DNA of 64,000 nucleotides from the NCBI GenBank assembly GCA_030789695.1, contig CM061142.1:570267281-570331280 (forward strand), given 5' to 3'. The notes beneath the pieces are model-generated. The model made no database searches. It was not told where the DNA came from and saw only the letters and a list, made by a program, of their open reading frames with translations. The DNA comes from Scilla litardierei (lineage: Eukaryota; Streptophyta; Magnoliopsida; Asparagales; Asparagaceae). The translations under genes and the position numbers were made by a program. Numbering within the stretch: position 1 is the first letter of the stretch; every line of letters starts with the position of its first letter. Positions 42,369 through 50,921 of this stretch are shown piece after piece.

Positions 42369-44337
42369 CTAGGCGGGTGGTGGTCGTGGCAGTCGCTCGA
42401 GAATCTGGGTCAAGCAATAGTGAATGCTAGGAAGTAGCTCGAGGCGGTGCTGCATGGTGGTGACTGTGGAAGACAAAGCCCTAAAATCGCCCCGGAGTCC
42501 ACTCAACCCCCCCTCAAGAGCGCGAACGCTCTGAACTAAGGCGTCAGGGGGTGGTGGAGCGGAGGGACGGACAGGTCTAGGCTGAGCTGGTCGGGGCTGT
42601 CTAATACGGGTGGTGTAGGTGATCGGGACAGCAGGCATGGGTGGTACAGGTGCTGTGCTCACTAGTGGATGCCCAGCCTCAGTGCGAGGCTGGGACGCAG
42701 GCTGGTGTGAGGTGGAAGCAGCAGCAGAGGGAGTGGAAGGCAAAATCGGTGACGAGTCGGCAGGAGAGGTCAGTGACACAGAAGTGGGGACAGACGTCAC
42801 GACGCTCTCAGATAGAACGGCTACGGTGGAGACAAAAGTGTCAACCGCTGGGGAAGCAGTGTGGGGTCCAAAAGGTGAAATCCCAGCGGAGATCATACTG
42901 GCCATGGTCTCCATGACAGCAGCGAAAGAAGGCTCTCTGCTCTCAACAAAAGTAGGTGGGCGCTCGGGTAGCAGAGAAGTGAGCGGCTCAACCGGCAAGG
43001 GCACAGCAGTGGTGGTGGTAGTGGTAGACGTGGTGGGGCGAGGGCGCAGCAAGTGTGCTCCCGACACTGGCAGAAGTGGGGACAGAAGTGTCAGGAGTGG
43101 CAGAAAGTGCAGGCTCAGGCTGAGGGAACACAGGGTCAGCTGGTGGTGCAGGGTGTGCAGGTGGTGCAGGCTCAGCTCCCTCGGCCTCTAGCACGTAGGC
43201 GACGGGGATCAGGAGATCCATCGCCGGAAGCCAGTTGTCGTGTGCTGGTCCTAAGTGTGTCCGAGCAGGGCTCGGAAGGATCATGTAGTCAGCACCGTAC
43301 GGACCGTGCAACCATACCCAGTGCCGCTGACCATGCGGACGAAGCATCTTCATTCGGGCCATGACGTCTATCGATAATGCAGTGGGGCCCGGGGCTCGTC
43401 GCTGGTCAGCAGGAAGGTCCTCGCCGGTCATCAGTGCTAGCAGAGTGATCAGACCGCCGCAACATATCAGGGAGCGAGCGCCCACCGATACGATGATGCG
43501 GTCCAAAAACCAGCTAGCGACGTCGATCTCAACGGCGGGGACCAACGTGACTCCATCCCTATCAAGAACTCTGGGGCGAGTCATCGCGTAGAGCATATAG
43601 AGCTCAGGCGTCGACATCGTCCCAGGCTCGTACCTCGCCAGAAAGGTGGTCGCCATAAGGCGCTGTGATATGCGGAGGCAGGGGTGGACAATGGCCGAGG
43701 CATTGGCCCTACTAGGGTCAAAGGCCGGTGGTAAACCTGTGATCCGGGCCCAGAAGGGGTGTGAATCGAAGGATGGGGGAGGGATGTGTGTGGGGGAGTA
43801 GGCTGGGTCGGGTGTGGGGACACCGGGCCACTGAAAGAACGCTCGAAGCATATCGAGAGTGATCCGACACTCTCGATCCATGAGTCAGAAGGAGCATCCC
43901 TCAGCGGTCCGGGCGATCGAGCTGAGGACCTCGAGTGTCGGACGGACGTAGGTGTCTGCCGACACAGAAAGAAAGTCTCGCCAACCCACGTTGTCATACA
44001 ACGTGAGTAATCCCTCGAGTACCCCCAGGCGGTCTAGGTCAGCAAGGTGTGCGAACCTGGAGGGCACTATCGAGCGCTGGGTGATACGCTCAAAAGCGAC
44101 GCGATGTGCGTCGTCTCGGAACGTAATACCCATCGGCCCGACAAGTGGAGCCGGTGGTGGCAGTGGGTCGACTGGGAGTGGCTGTGCGGGGTGAACGGGG
44201 TCTGCAGGCTGTGGCTGTGCGGGGTGAGGTGGTGTAGGCGGAGGAGAGTCCTCCATCTTGTGGGAGGGGCCGGGCTCATCCGACCGCTTCCGCTTGGTGG
44301 AAGCTCTCCTAGACCGTGGCCGTGTCCGGGGCGGCAT
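42369..44337 (-). pseudogene. Athila ORF downstream of pol position (ATHILA ORF-1-like), stop plus frameshift
   Basis: The first block starts at an ATG at 44337 with a basic, nuclear-signal-like N-terminus (PPRTRPRSRRASTKRKRSDE), a Pro-rich stretch, then VAFERITQRSIVPSRFAHL and TYVRPTLEVLSSIARTAEG. A TGA at 43885-43887 interrupts. The same frame goes on through ITGLPPAFDPSRANASAIVH, ISQRLMATTFLARYEPG and EIDVASWFLDRIIVSVGARS, a pattern I associate with the plant retrotransposon ORF-1/ATHILA family. A frameshift near 42990-43065 moves the Pro/Ser/Thr-rich C-terminus (down to 42369) into another frame. Its function is unknown. In Athila elements this place is sometimes called env-like, but I see no clear membrane segment, so I do not make that claim. 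Confidence 0.65.
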
Positions 44338-45541
44338 GTGGGCCCCGGGTGCTCACCAAAAATAGAAAAAACGCGGCGTGCAAAAATAAGTGGAACGAGT
44401 ATACCGTAACACGCCGCGAGAGCAAAATAGTGGATGCGTGCGAAGACGCCGCCTCCACGAAGCCAAAAACGCTCCCCGGAAGCTCCCCTAGGCTCCCCTA
44501 AGCTCCCCAATATAGCCTGCACATCAAACGAAGATATCAGCGCGTAATATTCAAAATGTATGGGGGGTTAGGGGTATAATAGATAAGTATTGAAGTTAAT
44601 TTGGTTTAGGGTTCGTTAAGCACATGGATCGTCGAAAAATACATGAAAAAGGAGAAAAAGGGTGAAATGGGGTTACCGGAGCTCGGCCGGCGGCAAGGGC
44701 GTCGCCGGCGACTCGGGCGGAGGGGCGGCGGCGGCGGTGGTCGGCCGAGCACGGCGGCGGCGAGGCTGATTCGGGCGAGTCGCGGGGTGAAGCGGCCGAG
44801 GAATACCAAAAGTCGCAGCGAGTCGGGCGATTTGGGATTTTTCTCGTTTCGAAAAACGCGCCGACCCGCTGCCCTTTATATAGGAAAAGTTACGACTCGG
44901 CCGAGTGAAAGTGTCACTCGGCTGAGTGATCGTAACGGAAATATTTTTGAAAATTCCTCCCCGCTTACGACTCGGCCGAGTGGCTTTGACACCCTCGGCC
45001 GAGTGGAAAAAGTCCATTCGGCCGAGTGGCACAAGCTACTCGGCAGTTCTCGCCCTAGGAGCATATCAGTTTCACTCGGCCGAGTGAAGATATATACTCG
45101 GCCGAGTGGCAATTATATTGAAATCAAGAAAAGAAATAGAGAGTTGGGTACAGCAGACTTCCCTCGTTTGTGCGCCGCTCGGGCGGACGAACTTATGTAC
45201 TCGGCCGAGTGACCCCTGTTTTCTGCTGTTTGGCTCCGTTTGGGCTCTAATCTCTGTTTTTCTTCCTCCAGTTGATTTCTTCCTCCTCCTAAGCATCGAG
45301 CGCATTCCTGGAGCGCTCTTTGTCGCCTTGTTCATCCTCCTAATGATAGATATCCCTTTCTCCTCTCCTGTCAAAGAAAAATAGGACCCGTTATCATGAA
45401 TTTTTCAGGCAAACGACTCAAAACACTAATAATTTCTAAAACAAAAATAAATAACAAAGTAAAAATAAAGCGATAACCGTCGAGTTGCCTCCCGACAAGC
45501 GCTCGTTTAAGGTCTTGAGCTCGACCCCTTGGATTTTCAAT
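44338..45541 (-). other. Athila-1 region between protease and ORF-1-like gene, with palindromes
   Basis: This is where RT, RNase H and integrase would be encoded in a complete element. None is recognisable. The segment 44740-45212 holds a second cluster of ACTCGGCCGAGT palindromes. Confidence 0.6.
44740..45212. repeat. Internal ACTCGGCCGAGT palindrome cluster, Athila-1
   Basis: At least eight copies or near-copies (for example about 44897, 44917, 44970, 44992, 45017, 45076, 45096, 45199). The sequence between them does not match the LTR cluster, so the palindromes themselves, not a copied LTR block, are shared. Confidence 0.85.
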
Positions 45542-46627
45542 TTAATGCGGGATATTGGGTGCATATGAGATGCACCCGTCGACTTTATCAGGAAGAACGC
45601 TCGGATTTGGATGTTGTGGCGGCGTGTTCTTCCTCAGTGCTCCTTCGTCTCGGGTAGTGTTGGGGGGTGGCTCCCCCAAGCTAGTGCTTGCTCCGGGCCT
45701 CGGCTTCACCAGTGACACCGATTTTTGTATCGGTGGAGCTTTCTTCGGAGTCCTCATCTTTGAGAGCTTGCAGAGCTCTTGTATTCTTGCGACATCAGCG
45801 TCGCCTTCATCAATTTCCATGGAGAGATCGGGGGAGTGCTTCGTCTTTTCTTCTTGGCCCAAATCTGGGCCTTCTTCGAAGTCATCCTCGAATATTGCGC
45901 CGATGGAATGGGGGATCGCCTCCTCAATGACCTCGTCAAGGAGGTCCATATAGTCGAGCTCCTCATGATAAGGCATGTGTTTCATTGCCTTGGGTATATG
46001 AAGCTCCACTTCGATGTTGCCGACGTTCAATGTTAGAGTCCCTTCACGTACGTCGACAATGACACCGGCGGTGGCAAGGAATGGGCGTCCAAGTATTAGC
46101 GACGTATTGCCCTCCTCCTTGACATCCATGACCACAAAGTCGCATGGCAAAAATATGCCTCCCGGGACTTGTAACGGGATGTCCTCTGCGATCCCTACCG
46201 GCCTTGTGATCCGACCATCTGCTAGTTGTATCCGCATGTCAGTAGGCTTCAAATCTGTGCCGGTGTTCAGTCTTCGGAACATAGAGAGAGGCATGAGGCT
46301 AACACTAGCCCCTAAGTCCACTAACGCCTTTTGTAGAGGGATGCCGCCTAAGGTGCAAGGAATTCGGAAACTCCCCAGATCTTTGAATTTGGTGGGTTCC
46401 TTCTCTTTCCTTGTGAACCAAGTCCCCTCCTCAGCGAGCATGATTTTCTCCTTCCTCTTTCTTCCCGTAATCAAATATTTTAAGAACTTGGCGTATGTCG
46501 GGATTTCCACGATAGCGTCGAGGAAGGGGATATTGAGGCTTACCCCTCTCAAATACTCGAGAAACTTGGCTAGCCGTTTCTCCATCTTTGCTCTAGCTAG
46601 CCTCTGAGGGAATGGGATCGGTGGCAT
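45542..46627 (-). CDS. Athila-1 aspartic protease region (pol truncated)
   Basis: Contains RLAKFLEYLRG and IPTYAKFLKYLITGRK upstream of the retropepsin core ALVDLGASVSLMPLSMFRRL, then GRPFLATAGVIVDVREGTLT. The Asp-Leu-Gly-Ala active site is the usual Athila form. It overlaps the gag frame by about 30 bp in another frame. Athila gag and pol are normally one frame, so either a one-base indel near 46,630 separates them or a shift is used. After an acidic C-terminal stretch it stops with no RT following. It would process gag if expressed. Confidence 0.8.
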   Translation of the reverse strand: MPPIPFPQRLARAKMEKRLAKFLEYLRGVSLNIPFLDAIVEIPTYAKFLKYLITGRKRKEKIMLAEEGTWFTRKEKEPTKFKDLGSFRIPCTLGGIPLQKALVDLGASVSLMPLSMFRRLNTGTDLKPTDMRIQLADGRITRPVGIAEDIPLQVPGGIFLPCDFVVMDVKEEGNTSLILGRPFLATAGVIVDVREGTLTLNVGNIEVELHIPKAMKHMPYHEELDYMDLLDEVIEEAIPHSIGAIFEDDFEEGPDLGQEEKTKHSPDLSMEIDEGDADVARIQELCKLSKMRTPKKAPPIQKSVSLVKPRPGASTSLGEPPPNTTRDEGALRKNTPPQHPNPSVLPDKVDGCISYAPNIPH

Positions 46628-48306
46628 AAAACGGCGCTCCTCAATCTGCTGCTCCGCTCTGGACTTTTTTCCCCTTGCGGCTCTTTCTCTCTCTCAACTT
46701 CAATGACCGGCTTGCTTGGCTCTACAATCTCCACCACGGGCTTCTCGGTAGGAATCATGACGGGAGTGGTACTCTTCCCGCCTCTCGTAGTAACTGCAAC
46801 CACGGCGTTGATATGGCCGGTGTTGCCCCGTGGATTTTGCTCGGGTTGAGCCGGCAACTGTTGACTGTTTCGGTTGAGCAACGCAAGTTGCTCCGTAATT
46901 TGTCCAACGACAGTTGTAAGAGAGTCTTGGCCCGCCTTCAAGGAAGCATTAATCTTCTTCTGCTCGACCATAAACTCCTCCACCTTAGCTTCAAATTCAG
47001 ATCGTTGTTGAGCTTGCGGAGGGTTTGGATTTCTCCACCCTTGATTGTATCCGGGCGGCCTATAGGGTCCCGCATGTTGCTTTGGTGGGAAATTTTGTTG
47101 CGGTGGCCCCCTTGGTGGATAATGTTGTTGTTGTTGTTGTTGTGGTCGAGCTTGATGAGGTAGTTGTTGCGGGGGGTTCAATGCTCCATCATTGTTGGCA
47201 TATGAGAAACCGGGATGGTTTCTAGTGGCCGGATTGGCCCAATATCCTTGGTTCCCCGCGACGTATTGAACTTGCTCCAAAGATCCCTCTCCTTGTTCTC
47301 CTCCCAAATACATAGCTTGGGATTGGTCTTGCCAATCACACATTTGATTTGTTGGTGTGGATGTGGAAGGGGTTCCTTGGGGCTCCGTAATATATTTCTC
47401 CAGTCTCTCCACTACCTTGTGGAGAGAGTCAAACTTGTTGGCAAGCTCTGCCACGGCCTTGGCCTCATAGATGCTAGATGGCTTCAAGGAGGACGAAGAG
47501 TGTCCTCGCTCGTCGCCCCACTGTTGATTGTTCGAGGCCATCTCCTCAAGTAAGGCCGTAGCTTCGTCGGGAGTCTTCGATAGGATGGCCCCATTTGCCG
47601 TGGCATCAATAATCTGCTTGGTCCCCGGTTGGAGACCATTGTAGAAGCTATGGACGAGCTCCCAATCTTCAATGCTATGGTGGGGACACTGATGCTGCAG
47701 GTCTTTGAAGCGCTCCCATGCCTCGTAGAGTGTCTCTTGAGGTCCTTGCTTGAAGGACATGAGAGCACTCCTAATCTTTACCGTCTTGGAGGGCGGATAG
47801 AACTTGTCGATAAACGCGCTCGCCAACTCATCCCATGTGGTGAAGACTCCTTCAGCTTGCGTCCTCAACCAATAAAGAGCTTTATCCTTTAGTGTGAAGG
47901 GGAAGAGGCGCAGTCTGATGGCATCTAGGGTGACGCCCGGCATCTGGAAGGTGGCACACTTTGATAGGAAGAGCTGGATGTGGTAGTGGGGATTTTCATG
48001 GGGATTCCCATGAAAAGGATCTTGTTGCATAAGGACCACCAATCCGGTCTTCAACTCAAAATTCTTGTCGGCCGCCAACTCCGGCATGGCTATGGACGAG
48101 GTCGTGGAGGAAGTCTTAGGCCGGAGCCTATCTTGAATGGAAATAATCCTCGCCATTCTTGCCGCTAACTCTTCAGGCGTCTCCCGAACGTTCATAAACC
48201 TCCCTTCCGTATCGGGTCTCCTCTCCGCTCTGATTCTCCGCAATGTACGCTCGATCTCAGGATCAAACAATATATCTACGGGGTCCGCAGTGGATCTCGT
48301 GTACAT
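46597..48306 (-). CDS. Athila-1 gag
   Basis: 569 codons from an ATG at 48306, about 120 bases after the primer site. The core retrotransposon gag domain includes FQMPGVTLDAIRLRLFPFTL, KALYWLRTQAEGVFTTWDEL and ETLYEAWERFKDLQHQCPHH, then YNGLQPGTKQIIDATANGA, as in Athila/Ty3-type gags. The middle is Gln/Pro-rich (PQQQQQQHYPPRGPPQQNFP), the C-terminus has a helical segment and a Glu/Lys-rich tail, and no CCHC knuckle is evident. The last residues (from about 46,660) look out of frame relative to the protease gene. The frame is otherwise fully open, in line with the element's youth. Confidence 0.88.
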   Translation of the reverse strand: MYTRSTADPVDILFDPEIERTLRRIRAERRPDTEGRFMNVRETPEELAARMARIISIQDRLRPKTSSTTSSIAMPELAADKNFELKTGLVVLMQQDPFHGNPHENPHYHIQLFLSKCATFQMPGVTLDAIRLRLFPFTLKDKALYWLRTQAEGVFTTWDELASAFIDKFYPPSKTVKIRSALMSFKQGPQETLYEAWERFKDLQHQCPHHSIEDWELVHSFYNGLQPGTKQIIDATANGAILSKTPDEATALLEEMASNNQQWGDERGHSSSSLKPSSIYEAKAVAELANKFDSLHKVVERLEKYITEPQGTPSTSTPTNQMCDWQDQSQAMYLGGEQGEGSLEQVQYVAGNQGYWANPATRNHPGFSYANNDGALNPPQQLPHQARPQQQQQQHYPPRGPPQQNFPPKQHAGPYRPPGYNQGWRNPNPPQAQQRSEFEAKVEEFMVEQKKINASLKAGQDSLTTVVGQITEQLALLNRNSQQLPAQPEQNPRGNTGHINAVVAVTTRGGKSTTPVMIPTEKPVVEIVEPSKPVIEVEREKEPQGEKSPERSSRLRSAVLCHRSHSLRG

Positions 48307-48423
48307 GCACGGGAAAACAAAGTTTCAAAGAAGTGATTAGCACAATGGAAGGGTTAGATAAAAAATGAAGAAATAAAACAAAAGAAAGAAATAGCTAGGG
48401 TGGTAGGATCAAACACAATCGCC

Positions 48424-48441
48424 TCCCCGGCAACGGCGCCA
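48424..48441 (-). promoter_or_regulatory. Primer binding site (tRNA-Asp type), Athila-1
   Basis: The minus strand reads TGGCGCCGTTGCCGGGGA, the common plant site complementary to tRNA-Asp, six bases from the LTR end. Confidence 0.93.
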
Positions 48442-48447
48442 AAAACT

Positions 48448-50279
48448 TGATCGCGCCCGGGCGTACACCCTAAAGAGCGACCGTGTAGTTTTACCGCAAG
48501 CGTACGGTGTAGCGGCGAGCGGGTATCGAACACAGGGAGGACGTATGATAGTGCCTTCTCTGAACAACCTGGCTATATGGACAGAAAAGTAGGAAATTGC
48601 CTTTCGGTAATGTTGTCACAATCGTCAAACAATGTAAAGAGATATAAAATCAAATAAAGACGCCTAGGGAATAGGGAATCCCCGCTACTCACCGTATCTC
48701 GTCATTGTGATTCATCGGTTTCACAATTGCTAGGGTAGAATGTCGGGTGAACTAGTTGCAACTGAATGTAAAACCTAGCTCACGCTCTCGCGCTGTTGCC
48801 GGTCTATAGCAAACCTAGGCTCGGGTCCAATCTCTTGCAAACCCTAGCCTAGGCAAGCTAGCATTATGATCAACGTCATCGTTCAATCGCATCCCGAGCC
48901 CACTCTCGTGCAAACTCGGGCTACGACCTAGGTTGGGATAGTTCCTACCCGTCCAATCTCTTGCAAACGGGTATCGGTATAGAATTGCAACCGAGAATCC
49001 TAGTATCGGTCCAATCTCTTGCAAACCGATACTACGGAAACTCAATTTCAACCCAATTCGGATTTCTAGGGTTTCCTATCGAATTGGGATCCAATCTCTT
49101 GCAAATCCCAATCGATATGAACACCTAACTATCCGTATTATATCAATCCCAAACTAACCCTAATCAATTCTAGCAATAGTTCTACCAAATCGTCACAAAT
49201 CGGAAATTGGGCTCGTAGGGTTCATCCACACGCCCTAAGACGTTAAAACTACTCACAAATCATATTGCTAATGGAAGAATAATCAATAGAAACAGCAATG
49301 GATTTCATAGCAATATTCAAAATAGCAATAAAAATAGGGTTTTTAATAGAGAGGGAGACAAACCAATGTAGCTTTCCAAGAATCCAACAAAATAGCACTT
49401 TTCTCTCCTCTCCAATCACAAGAATTAAACTCTAAAAAATCTAATCTAAAAAGGCTGCCAAAAGCAATAGCAAAGCTCTCTAAACTAGGTTAGAATCTGG
49501 GGTTAAATACCCCCCAAAACTGCCCAAAAATTCGTGACCAAACTGCCCCTGCGGAGCTCCACAATCGTGATTTCCGCTACAGGCAGCGCTGCTCACTCGG
49601 CTGAGTGACAAATGTCACTCGGCCGAGTGAGAAACCCTGACGGATTCCAGTAACTCTGGGGTCTCGGGAGTCGTCACTTGGGGCGTCACTCGGCCGAGTG
49701 AGTTGTCGTCACTCGGCCGATGGGCTATCTTCACTCGGGCGGACGGCAATTGCCACTCGGCCGAGTCGGGCTTCTGATGCTCAGACTGACGAAAAACAGT
49801 AACTTCGATGTTTTTGATGGGCGTCGTCTGGGAGCCACTCGGGCGGACAGGATACGTCACTCGGGCGAGTGGGCTTCTGATGCTCGGCCGAGTGCACGCC
49901 GATATTCTCTTGGAGCGTGTCCGGTCTGGCCGGCTGAGCGGGGACTCGCTGGTCGGCCGAGTGACTCCTTCACTCGGCCGAGTGAGACACTGAAGATGCC
50001 CAACTTGCGTATTTTTTCCTCCTCGTCGCTCCTACGACGTTCTTTCTTCTTCCGCTCCTCTCCAATCTGAAAATACCCCTCAGGGAAGTCGTCGGTGACA
50101 CTCCGGAGTAGGTGTATCTCGGAATCACTCCAAATCGCTCCAAATCTCCTGAAATACGACAAAAACAACAAATCGTGAAGAGTATCGCAATCTTGTCGAT
50201 AAATCATGAAAAACGTGATTTGAGCGATCAAAATGGCATGCAAACATGCGGGAAAAATGTGTAAAATATGGAGTGATCA
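48448..50279 (-). mobile_element. 5' LTR of Athila-1 (right copy)
   Basis: 1832 bp; near-identical to the left LTR. The hairpin array is at 48814-49112; its fourth loop is the consensus TCCAATCTCTTGCAAA, where the left LTR has one change. Confidence 0.95.
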
Positions 50280-50284
50280 ACTAC

Positions 50285-50341
50285 CGTGCCCTTGGTTCCC
50301 CCTAATACAAATTCATTGTACGCGAGTTCTACCTCGCAACA
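50285..50341 (+). mobile_element. 3' LTR of Tat-3, last part
   Basis: Resumes CGTGCCCTTGGTTCCCCC after the ACTAC copy and ends CTCGCAACA, then the GACCC duplication. It matches 19711-19769 of the 5' LTR. Confidence 0.95.
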
Positions 50342-50346
50342 GACCC

Positions 50347-50921
50347 AAATCCCATCCGATACTTAAGTTAGAATGGGGGAAGAGAGTGAGCTTGAGCAGC
50401 TGAGATCGACCCACGGAGGTTTGTCTCAGATCTGACGTCACAAGCTCTAAAGTTGGAGAATTATAAGCTGAAAAGAGTAGAGTCTTTGTATTAGATCTCG
50501 TAACTTGGGAATTGGAACCTTTTGGTATTTATAGACCTTATGGGTACTTTCAGTGACGTTGGGGAGATAACGGTCATCCATTATGGTGCCATGATTTTCC
50601 CTCTTTAATAGGAGCAAACGTTGCCCACGTTCCCGCTATTTATGAGGCCGCCTTCAATTCCACATTCGAGTGATGGGAGTGCAACAGGTGACTGACTGGT
50701 GGACTTTGACTGAGTCGATATTGGGCTTCTCTTGTGGGCCTTAACCTCCATCGATCGATTTGTCTCGAGTGCCGGCCCAATGGTTCAACAATGGTCCCCG
50801 TCGCATGAACTCAAAGGGTCCGCCTGTTGAAGTCAAGTGACGTTACATCGCATTAATGGGGAACGACAGTTGAGAATAATTGTCGTTCGTAATGCACGGA
50901 TCACGTGTAAGGCTATCCACA
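50347..50921 (-). other. LTR-like fragment flanking Tat-3
   Basis: Continues the sequence broken at 18635. On the minus strand it has a TATAAATACC promoter-like box (near 50517-50526), which suggests an LTR, but no ends, primer site or coding relic could be fixed. No gene recognised. Confidence 0.4.

Larger units (their letters stand above)
38514..50279 (-). mobile_element. Athila-1: minus-strand Ty3/Gypsy Athila element lacking RT and integrase
   Basis: 11.8 kb, flanked by a perfect duplication ACTAC (38509-38513 and 50280-50284). The LTRs are 1833 and 1832 bp with TGATC...GATCA ends. It has a tRNA-Asp primer site, a gag, a protease and a downstream Athila-type ORF. Nothing resembling RT, RNase H or integrase is present between protease and the 3' ORF, so it must rely on other elements. 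The LTRs differ at about 25 positions by eye (about 1.4%). Confidence 0.95.
18636..50341 (+). mobile_element. Tat-3: Ty3/Gypsy Tat-lineage element carrying two nested insertions
   Basis: LTR-to-LTR element with a perfect five-base duplication GACCC (18631-18635 and 50342-50346), TGTTACG...CAACA termini, primer site, gag-pol, 3' tandem array and polypurine tract. Its own length is about 12.4 kb; the rest is Copia-3 and Athila-1 inside its 3' LTR. Many nonsense codons and frameshifts make it non-autonomous. Unlike Tat-1 it shows no antisense ORF after pol. Confidence 0.95.

Noticed and set aside
42369..44337. Envelope-like gene in Athila-1
   Set aside because: No clear signal peptide or membrane span seen. 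The motifs fit the Athila ORF-1-like family, so only that is claimed.
38880..49112. CRISPR-like array (constant repeats with variable spacers)
   Set aside because: A plant LTR, irregular spacing, no cas genes. The variable parts are complementary arms, not spacers.
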